Assembly (NCBI GenBank): GCA_026874595.1
Contig: CM049316.1
Coordinates: forward strand, 59,777,676-59,841,675
Length of the DNA: 64,000 bases
Direction of reading: 5' to 3'
Source of the DNA: Sipunculus nudus
Taxonomy: Eukaryota; Annelida; Sipuncula; Golfingiida; Sipunculidae
Shown: positions 49,143 to 60,049 of the stretch, piece by piece
Layout of the letters: each line of letters opens with the position of its first letter
Numbering within the stretch: the first letter of the stretch is position 1
Program-made: the position numbers and the translations under genes
Notes under the pieces: generated by a model
The model's input: only the letters and a program-made list of their open reading frames with translations
Databases searched by the model: none
Told to the model about the DNA's origin: nothing

Positions 49143-50933
49143 CCAACACTTTTCATGACCAACATCCTATATATTGTTATAGGCTAAATGGCACATTTTT
49201 GTATGTTATAAAATACATATGCTATAAAATACTTCTGTGCTGCAATACTGAAGTATGGTTCTGAATGCATACATCTTACCTTCAATGTATGTTTTTCTTA
49301 CCTGTGTGTTTCTTTAATATTGGGGGATGTTTACTGTGATGGTTGACCCACATTCCAACAGTTCTTGACACTTGTGCAAGCAGTTTACAATAGTCTCAAA
49401 ACCTTAAAAATCTCTTTGATCTGTTTCAGCTCAGTAACACCGAACTGTATATTCTACAGAGCATCAACCATTTGATATTTTTTAGTTATGTTTGCTCACA
49501 TTTTGCATATGGGGTGTATTTGTTGAGGTTCTTTGGCTATTAAAGTCTCTTTGATATGAGTCTATTAACATGTTTGTTTTTCCCTGTATGTATCTTGAAG
49601 GAAACTAATGCAAAAATGCATCTTGGTTGTGGGCTTGTTCACATTTTTTGTAGGCAATATTCTTAAGGGAACACCTACTAATTTATGTTTGTTACCAGGT
49701 GTTCTAGTCTTCAAAGAAATCTTTTTTTTTATTATCTCAGAATAAACTTAAGAATTAATGTATCATTGAAATATACCTGCTGTCACTCTTTATGACTTAT
49801 TCCCCCAAAGAACTATTAAGGTTATATTTCTTAATAATTTTAGATTTCTTTAAAAAGAATTATCAGTCCATCAGCTTCTCTAAATTCTGATAGTCTTTTT
49901 TTTTTCCTTAAGGGACTGAAATGCTTGAATTAATTATTGAATTTGTTCTTTAATCTTTCGAGTTATTTTAATAATGCTATCAGAGTGTTGCCTTGGAAAC
50001 CAAAACTGATTAAAGCATCTTTTCTGTGGGTTTGAAAGTTTTTTCCATGTTTGGATTTTTCTTAAGGAATCTGAAACCACTCTTCCTGCAAAATTGAGTC
50101 TGTTTACATTGTTATTATACTAAGCATTTGTTTGCCTATTATCTTTTAACAGTTTAATATAAGCTTAAACCAATACATATGTATACTGGTACACAAGATA
50201 GATTGCTCATATGAGATTGTAACTGTGTAAAATCAATGTGTCTGACAGTGTGTTTAGTTTGAGTGTACATGCACAAAATTTGCCATCAGTGTATATGAGT
50301 TTGTGAGTATGTGTATGAAATTTTACCTGAGAGCAGTTTACCAGTTTACAGGCATAGGGTTTGCAAGAACTGAGGAAGTCAGGACAAAATGAACTCTCTG
50401 TTTACTTGTTACTCACAAACAAACTTGAATCCTAAGAAATCCATCCTTATGCCCAGAGATGCAATCTGCACAGGAATAATTGGACTTAGGAATACAAATT
50501 AGAGATACTTCTTCCAAGTTTGTTTGGAAAAAAACAAGGGACCCATGGGTCATGGCACTCAGCTGAATTTTGTATAATTAACTTGAGACAGCTTCCTGCA
50601 TTTGCCTTGAGAAGCCATACCTGTCATCCACTTTCATTAATTACATTTTCAAAAGACCTCCACCTTGGCATTAAGATAACCCTTGGTTTATCAGCATGCA
50701 TTGTGAGATAAAGTTGATATTTCAATGTCACATGAAGTGGTGTCATTGAACCTCTTGTGAAAGCACTGATAGTGATATCATATAAAAACGAATCAATAGG
50801 GTTATCTTTATACCACAGGAAATGGCATCTACCAAGAAACAGGATTTATAGTCTTCACTAGTAATAGGAATTGGTTTTAAAATCATATTCAATGAGTTAA
50901 AGATAGAAAATAACTGATGTTCAATCATTAATT
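49143..50933. other. Non-coding AT-rich stretch
   Basis: No supported exon or repeat. Confidence 0.5.
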
Positions 50934-52406
50934 GTATCCGCCAAAATGAAGTTTTGTGGATACTATGTTTTTGACCGGGTTCCGCCACCACCGCCGGCGT
51001 TTGTTTCCTGAGAACTCCTCTGAGACTACTAGACGGATTTTTCCGAAACTTACACAAATTATCGGGTCACATGTCAACTGGTGCCTAACCAAGTGGCCTT
51101 GACCTTTGACCTTTCCTCTCTGCCCAGCGTCCGTTTGTGCGTCTGTTTCCAGACATAAACCCACATATCTTGGGAACCGTTTGACCGATCAGGAAAAATT
51201 TTTTACACAAATGTAGCCCTTGGATAGCTTTATAACATACTCAAAAAAAAGGTGGCGCCACCTGCAGCCATTTTTGCACAGCGTCCATCTGTTTGTCTGC
51301 CTTGGGTTAAAATCACTCATATCTCTGCAGTGGTTTGACTAATTCACCTAAAATTCGGCATGCATATACATCCTAGATAGCTTTCTTGATTTTATGACAG
51401 GTGGCACCACCTACATTCACGTTAATGCTGTAGACATCCAAGCTCATATCTTGGGAACTGTTTGACCAATCAGGAAAAAAAATTTACACAAATGTAGCCC
51501 TTGGATAGCTTTATAACATATACAAAAAATGGTGGCGCCACCTGCAGCCATTTTTGCACAGCGTCCATCTGTTTGTCTGCCTTGGGTTAAAATCACTTGT
51601 ATCTCTGCAGTGGTTTGACCAAATTACCTGTAATTCCGCATGCGTATACATCCTGCATGGATAGCTTTCTTCATTTTATGACAGGTGGCGCCACCTACAT
51701 CCACGTTCACACTGTAGACATCCATGCTTATATCTCCAGACTTGTTTGACCAATCAGGAAAAAATGTTTACACAAATGTAGCCCTTGGATAGCTTTATAA
51801 CATACACAAAAATGGTGGTGCCACCTGCAGCCATTTTTGCACAGCGTCCATCTGTTTGTCTGCCTTGGGTTAAAATCACTCGTATCTCTGCAGTGGTTTG
51901 ACCAAATTACCTGTAATTCCGCATGCGTATACATCCTGCATGGATAGCTTTCTTCATTTTATGACAGGTGGCGCCACCTACATCCACGTTCACACTGTAG
52001 ACATCCATGCTTATATCTCCAGACTTGTTTGACCAATCAGGAAAAAAAATTTACACAAATGTAGCCCTTGGATAGCTTTATAACAAACACAAAAATGGTG
52101 GCGCCATCTGCAGCCATTTTTGCACAGCGTCCATCTGTTTGTCTGCTGTGGGATAAAATCACTCATATCTCTGCAGTGGTTTGACTTTTCCACCTGAAAT
52201 TTTGCATGTGTATACATCTTGGATAGTTTCTCATTCAAATAACAGGTGGCACCACCTACATTCATGTTTATGTGCCAGAGATCCATTCTAATATGTAACA
52301 CATGTAACTCTTATTTCCCCTGCTTCTCAAACCATGCCTCACTTCACCCGTCCTACTCTGATTTTGGCGGATACATGTAGTCACTTGTCGACTACCTGTA
52401 TTCTAG
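50934..52406 (+). mobile_element. Helentron/HINE-like element, copy C (best preserved)
   Basis: The 5' end GTATCCGCCAAAATGAAG starts a stem-loop with GTTTTGTGGATAC. The inverted partner TTTTGGCGGATAC lies at 52362-52374. It is followed by the hairpin GTAGTC...GACTAC (52377-52395), seven bases, and the terminal CTAG. Both flanking bases are T. The core holds four units about 283 bp long (GGTGGCGCCA-type starts at 51251, 51531, 51814 and 52097). The order (asymmetric inverted repeats, 3' hairpin, CTRR end, T-T target, tandem core) fits the non-autonomous Helentron class that includes bivalve 'pearl'-type elements. There is no Rep/helicase frame. Confidence 0.8.
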
Positions 52407-53001
52407 TTGATTATTTTATGTTCTTTGTATACCTGTATATCCCGTAAATTATGCTTTATTGAATTATACCTTAAATATTGACAGAGTAAACTCAGTCAAA
52501 CTTGTGCATCACACTGCAAAGTCACAGTATTGGCCAGGCTGTTGACACTCATTTATTGCACAAGGTTAAAGTTTAATGTTGTTAGCTGTTTCATGCCCCA
52601 ATAACATATGATAACATACCGTGGGGTTTGAAATTAGCAATATTTGCAAAAGAGAAATTATTGCAAAAATAAAATCTTGGCAAATAAAGCTTACATTCCT
52701 TATGTACAGAACATTGCTCAAATTGGTATTGACTAAATAAGGTGAGTTTCTTAATGAGTGGATCCGGCATGCAGAATGTACATCTAGCAAAATGAATCAC
52801 TATGTGTTCTGAATGATGTCCTGGAGGGACACCTAGAAAACATGCATGTTGTCTTGCCTATACATCTGAAATCTCTCAATATTCAACATGCGGCATTCCA
52901 TAGGTAAGAAATCTTAGCTCCAGATGCCCAACCTACAAAGGTAACATTTATTTAAATATTGTGCCTCATTGGCATCACAAGGGAAAATTTGGGTAATATT
53001 T
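52407..53001. other. Spacer between two HINE-like elements
   Basis: AT-rich. It contains a short fragment (GGTTTGAAATTAGCAATATT, about 52625) related to the ends of the 47496-47844 element. No gene. Confidence 0.5.
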
Positions 53002-54408
53002 GTATCTGCCAAAACAGAGTTTTGTGGATACTATGTTTTCACACTGGTTCCACTGCTGCCTCCGCCTCATTTGTTTCCTGGAAATTTCTCTAAGACCCTT
53101 AGACTGATCTTTCAGAAGCCTAGCATACTCATTCACTCACATGTGAACTATTCCTTAAAAAGACTGTTGTATGAATGTTGAAAGTTGTGCAGTATAAATC
53201 TGGGCATTTTAGTGATAACAGCCTGCATATCAGGAATGGTTCAATGTATTGAGCTGAAATTGTTCATGTCCATAGATTTTGAATCTCTCCATCTCAGACT
53301 CAAACTTGTGGCACCATATACCATAATTTTCACAATCACATCCATCCATGCGTTTGCACTTGGTACATCTTAAAGATTGGTTCAATGTATTTGGCTTAAA
53401 TTGTGCATAGATCTTGGATACCTCCATCCCGTACTCAAGACTAGCGAATCCTTTTGCAATAGTTTTCCCATGGCATCCATCCATATTATTGCTTTGGGGG
53501 AATTTTTTTCTCAAAATTCAGGTGTAGTTAAATGTATTGGTCTGAAATTGGGGATGTCCATTCATCTCGGAGAGCAATCTCCTAGACCAGAATGGTGGTG
53601 CCACCTACATTCATGTTTCCATAGAATACATTGATGCCCTTTTCTCAAGAGTGGTTTGCCCTATTGGCCAGAAATTATGCATGTCTGTAGATCTTGGATA
53701 CCTCCATCTCATACTCAAGACTGGTGGGGCCATCTGCAATCATTTTTGTGTGGCATCCGTCCAAATGTTTGCTTTGGATGAATACTGCTTAAATCTCAGT
53801 TGGTGTTCAATGTATTGGTTTAAAATTTGGCATGCCCATCCATCTTGAAGAGTTTTCTCATTGACCAGACTGGTGGTGCCACCTATCCTCCGTTTTCACA
53901 GAATACATTGATGCCCTTACATCAGGACTGGTTCGCCTTATTGGCCCGAAATTGTTCATGTGCATGGATCTTGAATCCCTTTATTTTGTACTCAAGACTG
54001 GTGGCCCTATCTCCAATGGATTTTGGTCCATTTACTTTGGTAGAAAACTGCTTACATCTCAGGAGTGGGTGGAGGTATCAGCCTGAAATTATGCATTTTT
54101 ATTCATCTTGGATAGCTTTGTTGAACACCAGACAGATGGGGCCACCTGCCATTCTGTTTTAATAGAATACATTGTTGCACTTTTTCTCAGCAGAAGATTG
54201 GTGTCTTGGCCTGATTTTTTGCATGTTGTATCCATCTATGGATCTTTTCTTTGGGTGAAAATTGCACATAAATGAGGAGTTTAATTTGGATCTCTGATGC
54301 CACAAATTTGGAATCATGTCATGTCCAGAACATTCAACACCTTATATTACCCATGCCTCTGTGATTTGGTGGATACATGAAGTCACTTGTTGACTGTCTG
54401 TTTTCTAG
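53002..54408 (+). mobile_element. Helentron/HINE-like element, diverged copy D
   Basis: The 5' end GTATCTGCCAAAACAGAG pairs with GTTTTGTGGATAC. The 3' end has GGTGGATACATGAAGTCACT, a decayed hairpin (AGTC...GACT) and CTAG followed by T. The core units carry GGTGGTGCCACCT and related motifs (53592, 53872) but are much more diverged than in copy C. This is an older insertion of the same family in the same orientation. Confidence 0.7.
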
Positions 54409-54966
54409 TTTATCAACAAGTCTTTTATGTTAACTGTATATCAAAGATTTATATTTGAAGAATAATTTGAAATCTTTTACATTATCCGCCTATAATAAAC
54501 AAGAATTTCCCCTGAACTGATGTTCCTTGGCTCCTGAAATTATAAGTTTTTTTTGCAATTATATTACATATTACATACAATAAATGATACACTCAAGAGG
54601 CTTACTCTATGGCAAGATCATGAAAATCGAACCCTCTTAACATTGAACTAATGGAAACTGCAAAATTTTAACCTCACAAATATTAAAGCAACCACTGTAT
54701 ATACACCACTATATGTGTATCAGTTGAAATCAAATGTGCTACTGAAAGAACCTGGTTTCCATGATGGCAGTATTTTAATTTGTATTCATGAAACCATCGG
54801 TTAAATTTAGGATCGGTTGTAGGCTTGTTTGAAAAAAAAAAAGATAATAACCACTTGTATGCCTATTTGGCTGCATGTGAATACTGCTGGTTCAAAACAA
54901 GCCTGGTAAAACAAAATTTGACAAAAGCACACCTGCTGGTTTCATTTTGACCAAATGATAATAATG
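54409..54966. other. Non-coding AT-rich stretch
   Basis: Contains AACCCTC...ACCTCACAAATATTAAAG at about 54640-54690, resembling decayed MITE ends. No gene. Confidence 0.45.
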
Positions 54967-55807
54967 TACAGTAAAGCCCCGTTTTTCTGAAAGCGTTGGG
55001 GGACAAGCTTTTCGTTCGTAAAAACGAACATTCGGAAATGCGAACAAAGGTCTAGCGGCAAGTTATTATGACAGTTAATGATTAACTTAATACCAACACG
55101 CACGGTCATAACAAGGTGTTACACAGTCGTATGTGAGGAAATGAGACTGTGTGCTGGGATGGTTCTGCTTGGAAACCTTTGTTTAAAGCAAAACTGAACT
55201 TATAGTGTGAAAGAATAGGCATATTGATCCTGATTATGTCCCTTTAAGGATACGTGCTTGCCCTTTTTTCATCAAATTCACTAGAGGGAAAGGTCAGATG
55301 ACATCGCCAAGGAACACAGTGGTTCTCATCAATCTACTTAATTGAAGACCATTACATATAAAAGCTGCCCCGAGCACAAGCGTTTAATGAATTATACTTC
55401 ACCAATGCTGATGCGAGTAGACTGCTCAGTTATTTTGCATGACATCCTGTCCTAAGCCGACAAACCATGCTTGCTTGAGTACAAACGAGGTGTGGATGAT
55501 AAAACACAAGTGCTCTTGGATAAACTGCACAGTCGCTTGCTAGGGGTACAGGGGCCCTAGCATTGCGGGGCTAGCTGTAGTTCTCACACCTTTGCCCTGG
55601 CCACATCATCGGCCCAGAACTAATTAATTAGGGTCATCACTTGGCATAACACAGGCCTTGTGACTCGCAATTACAATACTCTTTTAAGGTTATTACATAC
55701 TTGAAATATATTTCGGAAATACAAACAAATTTTCGGTTCCCCATTTTAATTTTCGTAAAAACGAATTTTCAGTAATTCAGCATTCGGAAATACAGTGCTC
55801 TACTGTA
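54967..55807. mobile_element. pogo/Tigger-like element, 841 bp
   Basis: The left end TACAGTAAAGCCCCGTTTTT and the inverted right end TACAGTAGAGCACTGTATTT agree in most outer bases. Inner inverted motifs TTTTCGTAAAAACGAA and ATTCGGAAAT occur near both ends (55026, 55751). The CAGTARAGC-type terminus and TA target fit the pogo/Tigger superfamily. The interior has no transposase frame and contains a fragment of another MITE (55110-55247). Confidence 0.65.
55110..55247. mobile_element. Fragment of the TTAA-type MITE, nested
   Basis: Matches the right-hand 138 bp of the 22055-22567 element, from AACAAGGTGTTAMACAG through TGATTATGTCCCTTTAA, with about 85-90 percent identity by eye. The left part is missing. 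It lies inside the 54967-55807 element. Confidence 0.65.
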
Positions 55808-55810
55808 TTA

Positions 55811-56520
55811 TAACAAGAGACCCAGGGGTCTAATGTTCACTCTGTTAATTACTGTGCATTTTGGCAGATGATTAAAAAAAATGTTTCAGAAAGATCAGTC
55901 CAAGAGTCTCAGAGGAGTTTTGGCAGATTATAACAAATAAATACTTAATGACATATTATGGATAAAAGTGGAAAAGACCATTACAGCCTGCTGAAAGTAA
56001 CTTAACACAGGTAGCGCTACCTGCAGGTCAAAATCATTAAGCAGTCACATGATCAATATTCCTGTGAAATTTGAAACTGAAGGCTGCAGCAGTTCCTCAG
56101 ATATTTAGTAACAGACAATACATCCTGTTTGGAAACACATCAAGTTGGCATATTTTGCGATCGACACGATTTGAAGTTCCATAGAGACGCCACCTTGAAA
56201 ATGACCTGACTGAATTTACACACAAATTATTCCCCTTCTTCTAAGGAACTGTTGACTATGATATGAAGGCCAAAATATTAATACTTTATGACTTATCTTG
56301 GAAGAAGTGGAAAAGACCATTTCCTCCCGCAGAAAGTAGGTCAACATAGGTGGTGCCACCAAAAGCTTATTTTTGCATGTCCATCCCATGATCATTAATT
56401 CTGCAAAGTTTCATGAAGGTAGCTGCTGTGGCTGTTGAGATATTTGGTAACAGGCAGTGGACGGTGGACAGTTGACAGTGGACGGCGGACGCTGCGCCAT
56501 GGCATAAGTTCACAGAGTGT
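55811..56520. repeat. Interspersed element with two 338-bp units
   Basis: AAAGTGGAAAAGACCATT (55967) recurs as GAAGTGGAAAAGACCATT (56305), each followed by AAAGTARSTYAACAYAGGT and a palindromic core (AGGTAGCGCTACCT or GGTGGTGCCACC). The left end has ACAAGAGACCCAGGGGTC. The right end has a GTGGACGGTGGACAG-type purine run followed by GCGCCATGGCATAAG. This looks like a distinct tandem-core element abutting the preceding transposon. Confidence 0.6.
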
Positions 56521-57753
56521 ACTAAAAATAATAGAAATTATTTATATAGCACCAAAATCTCTTGATAGTCAAACTCACAGTACTAATAGTGAACCCCAAC
56601 TATAGAAGCCAGTTAAACAGTATGATCATGTGCAAAGAAATATGCACAAGTAAGATGTGGTATAGGAAAAATACAAAGACAGATTCTGTTTTCAAATATT
56701 ATATTGCACATATAAATATGATATACAAGATACATACAAGAAGGTATACACATAAATCCATATTATTTTCTGAGACTCAAGCAAGCACAGCATATTCTTA
56801 CTTAACAGCAGCTTAATGTAAATTTTAATTTAAGATTTCATGTTCTCGGGATTTCCTATTCCTAGCCTTATATATCACATTTATCAACTGTGGTAGCAGT
56901 CTGTAAATAAAAGAAAGGCATGGGAAATGTTAAAGATTAATATCAGCAATGATTATTGGTTTGATCAATCAATCTCAATACTTTTAGCTTAGCAATGTAT
57001 AGGCTCACACTACCGGTAACACAAATGCCTCATACTTACACAACTTAACATTTCTTGCACTGACAAATAGAATTTATATGATTTAATAATTAATGAGCTA
57101 ATAATGAATATGATCCTGTGTGATACCTGGAATTCAGTATCAAGGTGGCTTTGAAAACAGGAGTGCAAAGTGCAAAACCTTGGTCTGTGGTCTTACAAGA
57201 GGATTCACTGGAGTCAAAGTTTAACCCTGTTTCCCTCGAGGCATCTTCAAAATACAACCAGAACTGACTAAAATACAACTGATCCCTTGCTAATAATGCA
57301 ATATTTTTTTTGCATTTATATAACTGTTATTAATCCCAATTTGGATATTATTAAAAAAAAACAGCATTATTTCCTATAAGCTTTCCACCCATCTCTTTCT
57401 GCAAATAGAGTATCACCTATAACCTTGTCTCTGGGGTACTTTCATGTCACATCCCCTCATCCTAATCAAACCCTGACAGGTTTATCGCTACCAGTTTCTT
57501 GAAACTGCTCATGGGGGCTGACATTTTGCATACCCACTACAACAGGGATGTCACAAGTCACATATTAATATTATGGGTACACCACTAGTTATTATAAGGA
57601 ACAATACTAAATTTGTGTATATGGTGGTTTGTGTGCAAAAGTATTTCTTTAACTGAAGCTGCAAGAGAAGCCATGACCTGGGGAACACAAAACCCTTCTT
57701 GATGCTGGGGTTGATGTATAATTATGTATAAAAAGTTCAGGAACTGTGTTATG
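56521..57753 (-). other. EXOC2 3' UTR and downstream DNA
   Basis: AT-rich, downstream of the EXOC2 stop on the minus strand. I could not place a convincing polyadenylation signal. Small open frames on both strands have no support. The two genes PDP1 and EXOC2 point towards this interval. Confidence 0.4.
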
Positions 57754-57844
57754 CTATGCTGCAACTTCTTTCTGGTCTGCATAAAAGCACAAGAGCTGGA
57801 AGCTCATGTGTGACTTGAATTCTTGAAGTAGTTCATCCAGTTTC
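57754..57844 (-). CDS. EXOC2: EXOC2 (Sec5) last coding exon
   Basis: Encodes the C-terminal 29-30 residues of the exocyst subunit Sec5, which helps tether secretory vesicles to the plasma membrane and is a Ral GTPase effector. After TCTCATTTCAG (acceptor) the exon starts with one base completing a codon and then reads KLDELLQEFKSHMSFQLLCF, ending in TAG at 57754. It aligns well with the end of the human protein (a LEELLNKFKS-type helix and the following LQL-CF). The last nine residues (ADQKEVAA region) are species-specific. Confidence 0.85.
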
Positions 57845-58395
57845 CTGAAATGAGAAATTGTTTAATAAATCATGCTTGAAGACTTATATATGTAAACTGT
57901 ACAGACATAATCTAAACCGATTCAAAATCAATAATACAGACTAAATGTAATAGAAAACTAGATTTTCCAGTATTGCATTTTGCATAACAATTTGCTGCAG
58001 AAGTAATTAATTTAGAAAACAGGTTGGAGTTAGCCTTCTGTCATCCTAAAAGCATTTAAAAATTATGAATGTATATACAGTAACACCTCAATGCTGAACT
58101 CACTTTAACTGAATAACCCACTTGTGTCACAGCAGAATGCTTGAAATTTGAAGGAAAATATTACTTAATATAACACCCACTTTTGCCCAACCTGAATAAT
58201 CCAAAGCTTTATTGTGAGTCACTTTGACATGACTAGGTTTCAATATAATTTAATTAATATTCTAACTCAGGAACAGAGACAATACAAGTGTATTTTATAC
58301 ATCAGAAATTACAACCTCATCAGCACTCTTCTAATATCAAAGATTGTGCTCATGTTAAGAGTTTTGCAATGGCGTAAAACAGTGAAAATACTTAC
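57845..58395 (-). other. EXOC2: EXOC2 intron
   Basis: 551-bp phase-2 intron with a textbook donor (GT|GTAAGT on minus) and a TTTCAG acceptor. A pogo-like terminus (ACAGTAACACCTCAATGC) lies at about 58079, without an obvious partner end. Confidence 0.7.
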
Positions 58396-58455
58396 ACTTT
58401 TTCTTCAGTTCTCTTTAGTGCTGGCAAATATTCACATGCTTCTTTCAAAGACAAA
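58396..58455 (-). CDS. EXOC2: EXOC2 (Sec5) penultimate coding exon
   Basis: A 60-bp exon, phase 2 in and phase 2 out, reading SLSLKEACEYLPALKRTEEK. The acceptor is TTTACAG and the donor GTAAGT. It corresponds to the conserved 'SS-KQALE-LPQL' helix near the human C-terminus. Its reading frame continues exactly into both neighbours, which is strong evidence that the exon is real despite its size. Confidence 0.85.
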
Positions 58456-58765
58456 CTGTAAATAAATAATCATAAAGAATAAACTTAAAGAAAAGAGTCT
58501 TTAATATATTTTGTCCTCTTGAAAATTAAATCCATAAAATAGTCTTAACTATGTCTTTTCTCATGTTAGTGTTGCTAATAGTTATGTTGCTTAAGTATCC
58601 CATGGCTGATACCTTTAACCGTGAATAAAATTTGATGCCCGGTAAGACATGCTGTCTTGTCAAAAAGCAACTTTGTTTGTGACAATGAGAATTAATGTAA
58701 TTAATCAACTATGACATAATAACTACTGCTGTTATTATCTTTTACAACATCACAGTCTCACTGAC
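58456..58765 (-). other. EXOC2: EXOC2 intron
   Basis: 310-bp intron between donor GTCAGT (58760-58765 on minus) and acceptor TTTACAG. AT-rich, nothing else seen. Confidence 0.7.
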
Positions 58766-58827
58766 CTGCTGCCCTCAGTCTGGTATGGAGCAACAGCATT
58801 TTGTAGCACCAGAAGGTCCAGCCAGCC
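58766..58827 (-). CDS. EXOC2: EXOC2 (Sec5) coding exon, third from end
   Basis: A 62-bp exon, phase 0 in and phase 2 out, reading GWLDLLVLQNAVAPYQTEGS. The acceptor is ATTTTGCAG and the donor AG|GTCAGT. It aligns with the human segment of the form RLEICALRD-VA-YLTPES. Together with the flanking exons it makes one continuous C-terminal Sec5 sequence. Confidence 0.85.
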
Positions 58828-59262
58828 CTGCAAAATATATGATTACATCAGCACAATCCTCTTTGACACAGACCAGACAGGCACCATGGTCAAATGTAAG
58901 AAATATTGGAAATATTACTGAGGCTTTCAAGTAAACTGGATGTATATTGTTCTTTTAAGTTATTCAGGTATGAAAATTTGTATACCTGATTATATTATTA
59001 TTATTAATATTTTCCAGGCAGAACATACCAGAAGAGTTTTTTTTTCTGTTATAACCGACCCCTCTGTGCCAGGAGCAAAATACAATAAACATATTAATAA
59101 TGAACAACATCACCATACAAATAAATAAAAAGACAAAAAGTGGATCATGAAAGAATCCGTATGCATGATAATTAATTGTAGGATGCAGAAAACACTCCAA
59201 AACAAACAATCCAGTGGAGGTTATGAATAATGGAGCATGTTTATATCAAGTGTAAACCTTAC
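58828..59262 (-). other. EXOC2: EXOC2 intron
   Basis: 435-bp phase-0 intron, donor GTAAGG and acceptor TTTTGCAG. AT-rich. Chance open frames at 58940-59209 lie within it. Confidence 0.7.
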
Positions 59263-59385
59263 CTGTAGTGTGCCATTGACACTGAATTTGGGCACACACT
59301 GGATTAGTCGTCCAACTTCTTCGACGACACAAGTGACTATCTCCTGGAGCAGGGCCTGGACCAGAGCTGGGGCTAAATGCTGAAC
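59263..59385 (-). CDS. EXOC2: EXOC2 (Sec5) coding exon, fourth from end
   Basis: A 123-bp exon, phase 0 at both ends, encoding 41 residues with no stop. It contains LVQALLQEIVTCVVEEVGRL followed by IQCVPKFSVNGTLQ, an amphipathic helical stretch fitting the alpha-helical rod of Sec5. The acceptor is TTTATATACAG and the donor GTAAGG. The next exon upstream would lie to the right; none could be recognised up to 64000, so the preceding intron may exceed 4.6 kb. Confidence 0.8.
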
Positions 59386-59998
59386 CTGTATATAAAATAA
59401 ATCAGCCTTTAGTTACTGTAAACTATCACTCAAGTAACAATGTAATACCTTAAAAATACTTTTTGCACTTTCCAATATTTTCAACAAGCATTTTTACATT
59501 GACTTTTCCCACATTATTTTCCAGTGGATGTATAAGCCAGGTTTTGTAATGCTCTGGTCATAAGACTAAAACATGCACAACTTAATACTCCAGAGCAGCA
59601 CTATAATAGACCATTTCAGCATTACAGGCGCGCATGTGCGATGACCGACCTTGAGCCCAATGTGAAAGGTCACCATTACCAAAACAAACTACATGCGGTC
59701 CTGACAACTTCTGCCGCTTCCTTTGTCAGACGCAGCAGATACACTGTGTTACTTGTTTCTCGGGGTTTAACATGCCACGTCCCAAACAATGTCGTGAAAC
59801 ATTGTATTTATGGTACACATGGTTTGTGAAAAAGAGCCAGCTATAGTCTGTGAAAACACAGGAAACAACATGTGCGTTGTGCGAGTTCTGATCAGTGAAC
59901 TAAGGCACCAAGGCCGTGTCACGCGCATGTGGGTGCAAGTTGCCAGCAGATCGGGGCGGACATAAACAATTATTGTTGGTATAGACTATACTATAGTG

Positions 59999-60000
<2 letters not shown>
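59386..60000 (-). other. EXOC2: EXOC2 intron with CpG-rich patch
   Basis: Mostly AT-rich. At about 59620-59975 there is a GC- and CpG-rich block (for example GGCGCGCATGTGCGATGACC and CACGCGCATGTGGGTGC near its two ends). It is open on plus for 62 codons but has no family match. It may be an internal regulatory region or an old repeat. Confidence 0.4.

Positions 60001-60049
<49 letters not shown>

Noticed and set aside
51728-52301. Repeated 68- and 96-codon open frames with near-identical C-termini
   Set aside because: They are translations of the tandem units of the HINE-like element. The similarity comes from DNA repetition, not from a protein family.
50934-52406. CRISPR-like regularly spaced repeats
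   Set aside because: The genome is eukaryotic, the units are contiguous tandem copies of about 283 bp without unique spacers, and they lie inside a mobile element.
53185-54162. Chain of 60-110-codon frames suggesting a repeated protein domain
   Set aside because: They are read from tandem core units of the diverged HINE-like copy D, in changing frames. No start, splice or domain evidence.
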